Shown here: positions 1 through 10,278 of the stretch, in pieces | Layout of the letters: each line of letters opens with the position of its first letter | How positions within the stretch are numbered: the stretch's first letter is position 1 | Assembly (NCBI RefSeq): GCF_945859705.1 | Contig: NC_079135.1 | Span: forward strand, 15,936,501 to 16,000,500 | DNA from: Episyrphus balteatus | Lineage: Eukaryota; Arthropoda; Insecta; Diptera; Syrphidae | Direction of reading: 5' to 3' | Length of the DNA stretch: 64,000 nt | Translations under genes and position numbers: made by a program | The notes under the pieces: model-generated | Databases searched by the model: none | What the model saw: the letters and a program-made list of their open reading frames with translations, nothing else | What the model was told of the DNA's origin: nothing

Positions 1-1180
1 CGTCGTCGGTTGTATATCTCTGCCAAAGGACAAGACGAACCATGATGATGCTGATTTTGCTCCTGCTGCTCATTGGGAATGGAAAATAAGGAAATATACA
101 TTTCATGCTTTATTTTTTTGTTTTGCTGAAGTTCTCATGCTACACAGAGTGAAAGAGAGTGTTCATCTCCTGGCAATTTATTTTTCGTTTCCTTTAATTT
201 CTTTATTTTTTATTTTTTTCTTAGAAAATGTTGGTTCTTTCGTTTTCGGAGCATGTTGGACATTGAAAGAAGACGTTTTTTTTTTGTGTATTTTTTTTTT
301 CTAATGAATTCAGAAGGAGTACTCTATTTTTTTCTATTCGTTTATGGTGTATTTTTTTTTTATTAAATATTTTATATTCTAAAAGAGAAGATATCCAATA
401 GGGAGTTCAATAATGGAATTCAATTATCCTTGGGGAAGCGAGAGTCTGATGGCACATTGGCGAGTAAAGCAATATAAAATTTGAATTGAAGACGAGACCA
501 AGACCAAACCAAATCGAAATGAATGGGATTGCATTAAGAAAATCTGAATGTCCTGGGATATAATCGTCATATTGATGATGAAGAGAGGGAATATCGGAAT
601 AGCTAGATATTCTGTCATTATTGCTTTTGAGGTATTTTCAAGGATTTTCATTTTAATATACAAATTTTGTTCAATTGTCAATGGTCGAGATGGTCAACAC
701 CGGCCAGGAGCAGCAGCCGTTCCATTGGTGTTGGATCATCATGATATTGGACTTCTCAGCACTCAGATAGCTACATAGCATCACCTAATATTGTCTTTTG
801 AATGGAAATTGTATTAATTAAAAATGTATCTTCAAAATTTTAAGCACAATAATGAAGTGTATTTGATTTGGAAATTGTATTTATTATTTATTCAAGAATT
901 TGAATATTATATCATTTGACTTTGTGGGTTATTGGAATGATAGTGGTGTTTTATGAACTTTAATTGGCTTTTGAATTTGAATTGTTATTAGGTACCTACG
1001 GTATCTAATTAAATAAATTTTATGAAGACACAAACCACTCGAGAAATATATGAATAGTATCGATTCTGAACTGGACCAAATAAAAACTTCGGTAAGTATA
1101 TTTTTGTTTGCCCAAAAGCCAGTGCTTATCTAAAAGCACTCCAAAAATATATTAAAAAATATGTTTAAAATTTGTAAACG
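1..1180. other. Unique AT-rich DNA, no gene seen
   Basis: I see no supportable gene in this stretch. It consists of AT-rich sequence with repeated T tracts (for example 270-300 and 350-362). The short open frames on both strands at about 424-778 overlap each other and show no recognisable domain. No repeat shared with the rest of the window was noticed. Confidence 0.6.
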
Positions 1181-1500
1181 TTTTATATAAAAATTTAGTG
1201 AAGACTTATAATTTTTTTAAAATAGTTTTTTGAAAAATGATTTTTTAAATAAAATTGGTATGATATATTGTAGCATTTACTAGTTGACACTGAAACCAAA
1301 ATTTCAAAATAAATCAATGCCCCGTTTTCAAAAATTAAATTTTCAAAAAAAAAATCAATAGATTTTAGTAAATACAAAAATGTACTTTTTGAAAATCTTG
1401 GGTAGAGGTCAGAAATTAAAAAGAAAAGGTGTTTCTTAATAAAGTACCTAAATTTTTTTAATAAAATCTTTCTGATACAAGTGATACAATAGATGAAGTG
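1181..1500 (+). repeat. Family A fragment (A1), degenerate
   Basis: The segment around 1,300-1,420 resembles the middle of family A at 27,905-28,020. Both have a CCCGTTTTCAAAAA word, a run of A-rich sequence, then a CACTTTTTGAAAAT-like word (TACTTTTTGAAAAT here). Neither family A terminus is present, so this is a decayed internal fragment. The low complexity of the matching sequence keeps confidence modest. Confidence 0.4.
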
Positions 1501-2045
1501 ATACAATAGAACCTAATACCTACTTTTTTTTAGAAATACAAGTGTGTAAAAGAAACATAAATCGCAGCATTATGAATTGCTTAACAATTAAGGCAGAGGA
1601 ATCTACTACAAACGCAGAACACAGCTATTTTATAGATAAAGTTAAAAAAGATTTAAAAAAAAGAGCACTTATACGCCACAGTGTACGTAGCCAAAATGCA
1701 ACAATGAAAATTACAACTTTGTTGTACATGCTAATACAAAACACACCCTAATCGAAATTAAATAAACACTGGTAGGTACAGTGTACACAATGATTGATTA
1801 AAATATTAAAACCTTTCAAAGCCTTTCAAATATTTCTTCTGTCTCGAAAACTTTTTTTTTAAATATTACAAAAAAAATAAACAAATACAAAACTAATACA
1901 AAATTAACAAAAAATAACCAAAATTAAATAGCATATTTTAATTATAGTTTTGGTTAATTAGTACCTACCTACATTAAAATTTAATCTTCAACTTAGTTAC
2001 ATTTCACTTTATTTCATTTGAGCCCAGTCAAATAAAGATTTAACC
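1501..2045. other. Unique AT-rich DNA, no gene seen
   Basis: No gene or repeat is recognised. A 69-codon frame at 1,542-1,751 has no visible domain, promoter or splice context and is taken as chance. Confidence 0.55.
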
Positions 2046-2289
2046 TCGGAATGAATGCTGATGGAATTTTTTTTTGACATTCTATAATTTTTCTTAAAAA
2101 TCTAAAAAAAACTCATGTCCGCAAGTAGCGATTTTCATGGTCAAACAAAATTAACAAAAGAAAAAAGAGATTGTCTGTAAAGCCGGTTACGAGTCAATTG
2201 AAGCGTTTACTTTTTTCAAACAATCATAATTTACAAGAAAAAGCTAAAAAAAAATATTTTTTATTTTCTCATTATATTAATTTTTTTAT

Positions 2290-2808
2290 TTTAAAAGCTT
2301 ACAAAAAAAATTATGCAATTTTAAAGCCAAGTATTTCTTCTTAAGAATAAAACCATTTTTAAATTTTTACAATGCGCAAAGAGTATAAAAATAATTTATT
2401 AAAAACAATCATTTTCATAAAAAAAACATAAATTTTTATCTTCTCACGTCATTAATTCCATTTTTTCCCTATCAACCTATAAAAAAATTTATGCCATCTG
2501 AAAGCTTATTGTCTTAGCTCAAAATATATATATCGATCATTTCTATGAGACATCTACAAAAAGAGATAGAATTTTTTTAACTCGATCAAATTTTATTAAA
2601 AAAAGCAAAAAAAAAACATTTATTTTTATGTTCTCACGCTATGGAATCAATTTTTTTGTTTAACAACCTATAAAAAATTTTATACCATGTGAAACCTTAT
2701 TATCACCTTTCATATGACGTATCAATCTCATTTCAAATATGCCTACAAGAGAAGTTAGAATTTTTTAAAGTCAACCATGTCGAATTTCCAGACTGAGATT
2801 ACGGTACT
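2290..2808 (+). repeat. Three internal ~180-bp monomers of family B
   Basis: The monomers start near 2,290, 2,473 and 2,664, about 177 and 191 bp apart. They share an AACCTATAA-like start, a CATCTGAAAGCTTATT-like word, a GACATCTACAAAAAGAG-like word and a run of AAAAGCAAAAAA. The same monomer occurs two or three times in each of the other family B copies (26.87, 27.04 and 27.23 kb; 14.52 and 14.69 kb; 58.03 and 58.22 kb; 49.04 and 49.2 kb). The tandem arrangement is therefore a family property rather than a local duplication. Confidence 0.65.
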
Positions 2809-2816
2809 TAACACAC

Positions 2817-3684
2817 TGCACAGTGGGTCACCTCCCATACAAAGTGCGGTCAAAAATATAATGACCATTTTTTTTTTAATGAAACACCTGTATTATCATT
2901 TTATATGATTTATTATTGCAAAAAAAATGCATCAAGTCAGTTTTTTAAAATTTTGGTTATTTTCAAGAAAAATAAAAAAAGGTAAAAAAATTTTTTTTAT
3001 TGAAAATATAAAAAAAAAATGGTTAATGCCGGAAATGGACATGCCTGTCAGTCTAGCACTTTACCCTTACCTAGTTCTAGTTCAGTCTTTTATAAAAATA
3101 ATAGTGCCCAAAAGGATTTTTTTTAGTTTTACGTTGTAATTTTTTTTTCTCCGTGTATCGTCATTTAAACTCGTATTACTCGAAAAGGGGAAAAAAGGGG
3201 AAAAAACGGCGCTATTATTTCGAAAGGTAGGACGGTATTCTTCATTTGAGAAGTTAAATTGTAGAGGGCACTCGAAGGCAAACCAACTAAATCTCTAATT
3301 TAATGAAAATTGAGCTAAATAAAAATGGTTAAAATTGCTTCGCTAACGAGCCCCATTACAATTAGCCTTATTGTTATTTAACAATATAATTTATGTTTTT
3401 AGAAAGTATTAACCTTCTCGTCTAGTATCCATAACAATTTAATACTGTTCACAATTTTTAACACTGTCGCAAGTTCACACCTTATAACTGCAGCGATTAA
3501 AAAACTGCACCTTTTTATATATACCGGCTTTGAATGGCTATTAAGAAATGAAAAAAGGGGTAACCGTCAAATTTTTTTTGGTTTTGGTTCGATGGGAGAT
3601 TGTAGAACGTTGTTTAATCATTGGATTTAAATAAATTGACATTTACTTTTTTTATTTTTGACCTATGGCGGGACCCACTGTGCA
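2817..3684. mobile_element. Nested ~868-bp element with TGCACAGTGGGTC termini
   Basis: TGCACAGTGGGTC at 2,817-2,829 is repeated inverted at 3,672-3,684. The similarity continues inward after a small gap to GGTCAAAAATA on both arms. The insertion separates two parts of family B (ACGGTAC on the left, the GGTGGCTG...CAACAGATCTCCAC segment on the right) that are contiguous in copy B4 near 48.9 kb. TGCA is its own reverse complement, so it may instead be a 4-bp target duplication around an element ending in CAGTGGGTC. The interior has runs of AAAAGGGG near 3,185-3,205 and no convincing coding frame. The superfamily is not assigned. Confidence 0.7.
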
Positions 3685-4780
3685 CTGGTGGCTGTTCGGG
3701 GGGCAACAGATCTCCACTGGTGTTTTGAGGTTTTTCGCAAGTTTTTTTGATTTAACATTGTGTAGCTTATAGTTAGTCTACCGTTATGTGTGATATACCA
3801 AATGAAAGGTAAGTGTATCAGGATGCTCATAAAAGTTTAATAAAATTTCTATCTGCTCTTGGTCAAAAGTTATAACCTGTTGAATTCTAAAATTTTATTT
3901 TACCGTTATCTCAAAATTGTGTTTACAAAAATGATTGAAACTTTGCACACATATAGTCGTGGTCATGGTCTATCATTACCTCATATACTTTATTCCTGTA
4001 TCTATTAAAGAAAAAGGGATAAAAATAAAAAACGATGAAAATCGATTAAAAACGGTAAAACAACGTGTTTTTTAAAAACTTGTTTCTTCCGTTATTCAGT
4101 CAAGACTCACTAAACGATTCCAATTTTTGCATATGTATTTATGAGACCAAAACCTACTATAAGTTTGAGATTTTTTGAACGCTTCAAAAAAAAGCTAAAA
4201 ATCAAAAACTACCCAAAAATACCCCTAAAAAACAAGGTGTTTTTCATAATTCGGAACGCAGAGTGTTGGAAAAAAATCCGTATCAGACGCCTTATTTTTT
4301 TCCCTCATCCTTCACCTGGCACCTTTAGAATTGTCAAAAACAATGTTCCCTACCCAAAATCATCATTTTGTGTAAAACGTTCAAACAAAACGTTATAACT
4401 TAGTTTTTAAATTTTTAAGAATTGTTTCTTAAATGCAGTTATTCTTAAATTAGTCTCATCTATCTATGGCAAAAAAAAAATCAACTCTCTAGAACTACGC
4501 GTTTAGATTTTACATCAAATTTCATCTTTCCGTTTTACCCCTGTTTACCCTATCAAATGACGGATTTTTTTAAAACATCCTTCATTTGAATTAAGCTTTA
4601 GGTTATTATCTTTCAAATAAGCTAAAGAAGATTTTTGTATCTCTAATAGTTTATTTTTAATTTTTAATTGAAATTTTTGACGCGAGAGTGGAACGGGAGA
4701 AAATGGCGTCACTTTTTTGTGGTGGCTGCCATGGTTCATCGATTTATAAGACGTTATCACGTCAAAAAAGACTATGGTAT

Positions 4781-6132
4781 TATAAACACCATTTTGATAC
4801 ATGATTTTTATCTGACGTCTCTTAAAAAGGTATTTCTCTTTTTCATGTTTTATTCCAATTTTTTCCAATGCAATATCGAAATTAAACTCATTCACATTAA
4901 CGTTCTACTATCAAATTAAAAACAAGTGAAATTAAACACAAATAATAAAAATTTTTCGCTGTTGTTTGTTTATTTTAATGTCATTTACAGTAGATTTCAA
5001 TTTATTTTTACTTTAAGTAAAGTATTTTCTTTAAAGGTTTTTCAATTATTGCAAATAAAGACATTTCCAGAACTTTTAAATTAGATAAGTAAAATTTAAT
5101 ATTTTCATTTAAATTGCATTGTTCAACAACAAACACATCTAAAGGTACCCGCATACCTAACATTAGGAAGGTGTTTCTATGTCAACACACACCGCAAAAT
5201 ACACAAATTTCTAAACAACAAATAAATATACCTACACTATTTATTTGGTGGTGTGTGATGGTGTTTAATTTCACAACAAAAATATAATTAAGTTGAATTG
5301 CATTAATGTCTGATTTAATGTTAAAATTTTCATAGAAGAACATAACCACAATCGGTGGAATATCCTTTGGTCAACCACAATATGCTTGCTTAACAGCACA
5401 AAAATTAACTCAACCACGATCTCTCTCACAAACACACACACACACACACACACATTCACTCACTCACGCACATTGGTTTATATTATTATATATTTATAAT
5501 TAAAAGGTATAATGCTTTTGCCAATTGTGTAAACATTCATTTTGGCTCGATATCAATAAATAAAATCAAATTAATTTTGTTTGTTATTTAATATTTACCT
5601 CTGTGATTATACTAATACACGAGCTTGTTATTCATTCATTCAAACAGCCTTTAGGTGTCTATCCGAAATCCTAAGCGCCATTATAGTTTAGTCTAGATTG
5701 GTTGAATTGGTATAGGTAAACATCAGCCAAGCCAACACACAATATTATGTCAAGTCCAATTCAATTCATTAGTTAAAATGTCACAAGAATTTTCAACACT
5801 ATCACTTTCACAAACAAGCACCAAGCTATTAATAGTACACCGTTCGTTATTCCTATATACACTCTTGCCATTCATTTACGCCTAAATGGTTCTCATAAAC
5901 ATGAGAATCACTTAAATTGTCGAGAATAAATAATAAAATATGGTAGAAGCTATATAACAGTGACAAACACCGAGTGGCAGCTTTCAAAAATATAGGTTTT
6001 TTTGGGGAAATAGTTTCGAGCAGCCTTCAGCAAAGTACTTAACTAATTTTATTCAAAGGATATTTAAACTCATAAATTTTAACGAAATCAAGAACATAAT
6101 TGATTGTTTGTTTCGCTTTAGAGTCGAGGTGC
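4781..6132. other. Unique DNA, no gene seen
   Basis: No gene is recognised. The stretch includes a CA microsatellite at 5,432-5,454 and mixed AT-rich sequence. The minus-strand frame at 5,271-5,459 is just translated CA repeat (a run of alternating Cys and Val). Confidence 0.6.
5432..5454. repeat. CA microsatellite
   Basis: An uninterrupted run of about eleven CA units lies here, followed by a CACTCACTCACGCAC-like degenerate tail. Confidence 0.95.
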
Positions 6133-6320
6133 CAGGGCCGTAGACGGGAAGGTTGTACTAAGGGGCTGTATTTTTAAAAACTTTTTTATCGAAGTGAATT
6201 GAATATCCTTTTAAAAGAAATAGAACAGGCACAAATATCCTTTCAATAATCACCATTTTTTTTAAATCCCCCCCCCCCCCCCCCCCCTCTTTTAAGATAT
6301 TTTTTCTAGCTACGGCCATG
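6133..6320. mobile_element. Possible 188-bp hAT-like miniature element with poly-C
   Basis: The left end CAGGGCCGTAGACGGG resembles the reverse complement of the right end, CATGGCCGTAGCTAGA. A CAGGG-type terminus and a short length are known for hAT-derived miniature elements. The interior holds a 20-bp poly-C run (6,268-6,287), which is striking in this AT-rich setting. The flanking 8-mers do not match, so either the target duplication has decayed or the call is wrong. Confidence 0.45.
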
Positions 6321-6960
6321 TTCTATACCCAAAACCAATTCATAATAATTGTTGTCTATTCCAGTGACACGCATGAATAAACGATACAGATGACGTAGAC
6401 CTGGTCTTGACCTCCCTCGAAATATTAATCTTCATTATACTCCACCAAACACACTGATGATGGTGAGATATGTCATCCTTCTTTGTGCTTATAAAATATC
6501 GCGGACAAAATTGAGCATATAAACTAGGAGCAGATCCCACATAAATTCTCGTCACACCCACATGGCGCGCACACGGCACTGGCACACGGCTCTTGTTCCT
6601 TATTTCATTGCCTTGTTTAACATATCACCACACTCAAAGGGGCTAGGAAAGTGTTTCAGCCGACCGATTTGACACCAACATCAACAAACACGACGGTGAC
6701 ATAAGTTTTATTCATTGCAACGCGCTATCCGCCTGCTATATATCCACCATCTAGCGTTCGCTGCTATTAATGTTGGAACATATATCGCTTCATGGATTTA
6801 TTAATAGCTTGTTAATGCTTTTGACGCCACTTTCCGTCAGCGTATTACCCATCGGCTTTCTCTGGCGGGTGGCTAGATTTTTTTCTTCTGTCTTCATTTA
6901 TTGGCCATTAATTTGGATTTGAAAAGGCAATTCCAATTCACCAGTAGTTCACACTCAATA
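6321..6960. other. Higher-GC unique segment, possible regulatory DNA
   Basis: This stretch has few homopolymers and clearly more G and C than its surroundings, for example around 6,540-6,600 and 6,700-6,890. The 81-codon minus-strand frame at 6,340-6,585 has no domain I recognise. The sequence could be conserved noncoding DNA or contain an exon, but no splice-bounded coding signal could be supported. Confidence 0.35.
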
Positions 6961-7384
6961 AGATGAAATTTTTATTTTTTTTTTTTTTTAAATTTATTAT
7001 TGAAAAATTTCCTTCTCACATTTGTGTGCTTAAAATAAATTTGAGATCTATTTTTGGGTTTATTGATCAATTTATTTTTAAGAAAATTGGTCATTGAGAT
7101 GAATTTTTAATGTGCCAAGGTTCAAAGATATTTTTTTTTTTGACCCTTTGAAAGGAATTTATTTTGTTGCAATTCAGACTGTTTATGTGTTTATAAATAC
7201 TATAGGGTAAATAGTACATTTAAATTTGAAAATTATATTTCAAATATGTATTAGCTACTGCAAATTGTTTAAGAGAAATTTATATGAACGTTTTTTTTTT
7301 TGTCGTGTAGATGGAGTAAAATTTATATCATACCTTTTTCTTATAAGAAAATATTTAAGTGCTCATATTTCTATAGTTGCTATC
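6961..7384. other. AT-rich spacer, no gene seen
   Basis: This is T-rich spacer with no feature beyond homopolymer runs. Confidence 0.5.
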
Positions 7385-8472
7385 TTTTAATGATTTTTTT
7401 TTCGAAAATCGTTATTTAACCGTATATCTGCCATAGAACCGTTTTTTATAAATCTGATTTTCTCCTAAACTAATAATATTTTAATAATTCAATTTCAACA
7501 ATTTTTTTTGTTGTTGAAGAACTTATACTATTTACACATAAATTTAAAATACAAATTTGAAAAATTAAATTTTTGGATTTTATACAAAAATTTCGAAATG
7601 GGACATTGAATTTTTTTGAAATTTTGATTTTAGATGTTGATAAGTGCTTTCTACAAAATGGCATACCAATTTTATTTTAAAACGTTTTTTTCAAAAATTA
7701 TTTATAAACAAATTAGTTTTTTTTTTAAAAACGGCTCTAAAGATTTTGAAAATTTGTTATAAAAAGTAGGGGAGAGTGGGGGACATTTGAACACTTTTTG
7801 CTTTCGCAACTGCTTGAACGAAGTATGTTCGTTTACTTGGTCTGTAAAGTTTACTAACATTGATCAGTAACATTGAACTTCGATTTCAAAATAACATTTG
7901 GTTAGTAAGAAGAAATATTTATATTCAATTTTGATGTTCAACCAACATAGTGCCCCATGTGTGGGGCAGTTTTGAACATGGAAGGGGCACTTTTGAACAT
8001 CAGTATTAGTTTCGTTGTAGTGAATAAATAACACTTAAATTTTTATTGTTTTTTTAATAAGAACATACACAATCTCAAAATTGAGTATTATATCATATTC
8101 AAGGAACCAAAATAATAAAAACTCAGAAAAAATAACCTTAAAATTTAAACTATAGTTATCACATTTATTTATTAAATAAATTTTATATTCTATTACATTT
8201 AATAGTTGATAAGAAAAACAAAAAAAAAAAAAAAAAACAAGAAAAATTCATTTAAAATATAAGTAACTGAGAAAAATGGAATTTATACCATTTATGCTTC
8301 TCAGAGTAAAAAAGATTTATTTTGTGGTCAACCTATATTTCTAGACATTAAATGCAAATGTTAACAAAGCGGATGTTCTTGATGTACCAGGAGCGTTAAT
8401 TGGTGTAGGCAGCTTGACTTTAATTTCTATATCTCTTAAGCGGTATATAATCGAGTTCTCATCGAGATCAGT

Positions 8473-9624
8473 CAGTGGCGTATTCAGGGGGGGGGGGGGC
8501 TCAAGCCCCCCCCCCAAGCCTCCAAAATCATGTTATTATTTAGCTGATTTCATCATAATCTACATGATTAACTTAAACTTGTTCGTAAATCTTAGAGATT
8601 TAGAGGCAGCTGAAATGATCGAGCCCCCTCCAAATTCTGAAATGGTTGTTTGTGTTTGTTTGAGTAAGTGTCTTAGTTGACGTTGAGGGTTGGGATAATT
8701 TTGTTTAGGATTTTAGTCCAATTCAGAAATCTTCAAATATTTTTTTTTTGTTATTTTGACGTCGAATTACATCACCGTTAAATTTTGCAAAGCTTCTCAT
8801 GTCTTAAGTATATTTTTTTATTTTTTTAGTATTTTTCTCAAAGAAATTGGAAATAAAAATGTTTCACTTACATATTTGATATGTCTCGTAAAATGTGACC
8901 TCTTTTTTTTCTTTTGAATTCTGCTTTTTTCCATTAAACTTAACAATAACATTGCATCATGTTCAAAGCAGCAGTAATTTCACTTTTGAAACAAAATAAA
9001 AATGGATAATCCTTCAGTTTTGACAGTTCGAAGCATTTTCGAAAGTTTCGAAACCGATCAAAGATCAGTTTCACGTGAAATTGAAAAGTGATTTCAATTC
9101 ACTTTCGGTCGAATTTTGGAACATGGGCGTTTATATCGAATAAAGTGATGAGTACAGCTCAAAAACTAGACGTGATAGGAATAAATCTGTAAGATTACAG
9201 TAGTACAAAGTCGAGAGCAGTAAAATGCTACTATACCCACTTTCAGCACCGCAGCACATCGCTTTTCTCTCGATCAAAGATGAATAAAAACAATCATTTT
9301 TATCAAAAAACAAAACCGACTTTCATGGATCAAAACTGGGTTTTATGGTTTTTCTAATAGTTTCTATGGCCAAAACGAAATTGAAATGGGACCACATTGT
9401 AGCCACCAGCTTTCCAATACAAAAAGAATTATCAAAATTGGTTCACTCAGTCCAAAGTTATGAGGTAGCAAACATAAAAAAAAAAACAAAAACAAAAAAA
9501 AAAAACAGACGAATTGAATTTCTCCTCCTTTTTGGAAGTCGATAAAAAAAGAAAAAAAATTCGAACATTCACCACATAAAAAATTTTCAAGCCCCCTCCA
9601 AATTTTTTTCTGGATACGCCACTG
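8473..9624. mobile_element. hAT-type non-autonomous element, copy H1, with 8-bp target duplication
   Basis: The element starts CAGTGGCGTATTCAG and ends CTGGATACGCCACTG, an inverted pair with one mismatch. It is flanked on both sides by the exact 8-mer AGATCAGT (8,465-8,472 and 9,625-9,632). Eight-bp duplications and CAGTGGCGTA-like ends are characteristic of hAT transposons. Length is 1,152 bp and no transposase frame is present, so it must have been moved in trans. Subterminal GCCCCCTCCAAATT-like words appear near both ends (8,624 and 9,591). A diverged second copy lies at 44,932-45,965 in the opposite orientation. The insertion is inside element D. Confidence 0.88.
8487..8515. repeat. G13 / C10 homopolymer hairpin
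   Basis: A run of 13 G (8,487-8,499) is followed by CTCAAG and a run of 10 C (8,506-8,515). This can fold into a pure G:C stem with a small loop or form G-rich structures. It sits just inside the left end of the hAT-type element and likely arose from its CAG-GGGG terminus by slippage. Assembly or sequencing error in run length is possible. Confidence 0.85.
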
Positions 9625-10278
9625 AGATCAGTCTAGTAGAACTTGAAGAATTCAGGCATTTTTAATCTTCAATAACATTGTACCTACATATTTCCATTTT
9701 TTTCTTTAATTTTGCCTACAAATGCTAGTTTCATTATTCTTTTTATAAGAACATTACGATTTATTAAATTAAACACATTCAAGTTTCTTTAAAATGTCTG
9801 ATACAAACTGCTTGGGGCGGTTTTGAACATGTTCAAAAGTGCCCCATCATACTTGTTCAAAACTGCCCCAACGACATAAAATGTTGAATAAATATTTAAC
9901 ATTAATATATTCATTTAAAAATTCATCGTGATTAAGTTTAAAACTTATTAACCATTAACAAAAATTGTATTGCGTTTTGAAATCACGCACCAAATTTTGT
10001 TTAAACTCTTACAACTATAAAACTGAAATAATGAAAAACCACTATAAAAATCCCCTTCCACCTATAAATCTGATAACCAGCTAAGATAACCACGTTAATG
10101 GATATGGTGTTGACGGGTTCAAATATCGAAATACTTCTAAAAAAAAATGATAAACTAAAATTGTATATACAGTGTTCAAATGTGCCCCGTGTTCAAAACT
10201 GCCCCACTCTCCCCTACTAAAAATTCTAGCAACTTAAAACTTAAGAGCAAGTTCGTGCGACCCCGTCGTGCATTTTAT

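Larger units (their letters stand above)
2046..4780 (+). mobile_element. Family B interspersed element, copy B1 (most complete)
   Basis: This is the longest copy of family B in the window and it is interrupted by a nested element at 2,817-3,684. Three diverged monomers of about 180 bp begin near 2,290, 2,473 and 2,664, each with an AACCTATAAAAAATTTTAT-like word and an ATCTGAAAGCTTATT-like word. Next come the GTCGAATTTCCAGACTGAG segment, the nested element, a CAACAGATCTCCACTGGTG word, and GATATACCAAATGAAAGGT at 3,790-3,808. The right end carries GCTGCCATGGTTCATCGATT (4,726-4,745), which recurs as GCAGCCATGGTTCACCGATT at 59,760-59,779 in copy B5. It encodes no transposase I can see, so it is non-autonomous or a relic. 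Its class is undetermined, since no terminal inverted repeat or target duplication was found. Confidence 0.75.
7767..10216. mobile_element. TA-flanked element D with internally repeated terminal word
   Basis: TA followed by GGGGAGAGTGGGG (7,767-7,781) is mirrored by CCCCACTCTCCCCTA ending at 10,216. The terminal word GGGGCAGTTTTGAACA recurs inside in both orientations. Pairs occur at about 7,950-8,003 and 9,812-9,874, and next to the right end at 10,171-10,200. Removing the nested hAT element (8,473-9,624 plus one 8-bp duplication) leaves about 1.29 kb. The insertion lies inside family A copy A2. TA may be a target duplication or part of the repeat, because AGTA and TACT are complementary. 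There is no transposase, and I could not assign a superfamily. Confidence 0.75.
7385..10278 (-). mobile_element. Family A copy A2, split by a nested element
   Basis: Read on the minus strand, this copy starts at 10,278 with AATGCACGACGGGGTCGCAC, the same end as copies A3 and A4. It continues through an ACTTGCTCTTAAG-like word to the insertion at about 10,216. After the insertion (below 7,767) it resumes with an AAATCTTTAGAGCCGTTTTT word (also near 27,800 and 44,700). It fades out after an ACGGTTCTATGGCAG word near 7,430. The 3' part with the TATCGCAAG end is missing, so the copy is truncated. No coding capacity is visible. Confidence 0.65.

Noticed and set aside
3590..3600. GGTTCGATGGGAG word resembling a tRNA T-arm
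   Set aside because: No matching acceptor stem, D-arm or anticodon arm could be placed around it.
5271..5459. Cys/Val-rich 62-codon frame
   Set aside because: It is translated from the CA microsatellite.
6125..6328. 8-bp target duplication for the element at 6,133-6,320
   Set aside because: The flanking 8-mers (CGAGGTGC and TTCTATAC) do not match, so no duplication is claimed.
8414..8680. Frame with GVFRGGGGSSPPPKPP, resembling a Gly/Pro-rich protein
   Set aside because: The Gly and Pro runs are translations of the G13 and C10 runs at the hAT-type element end.
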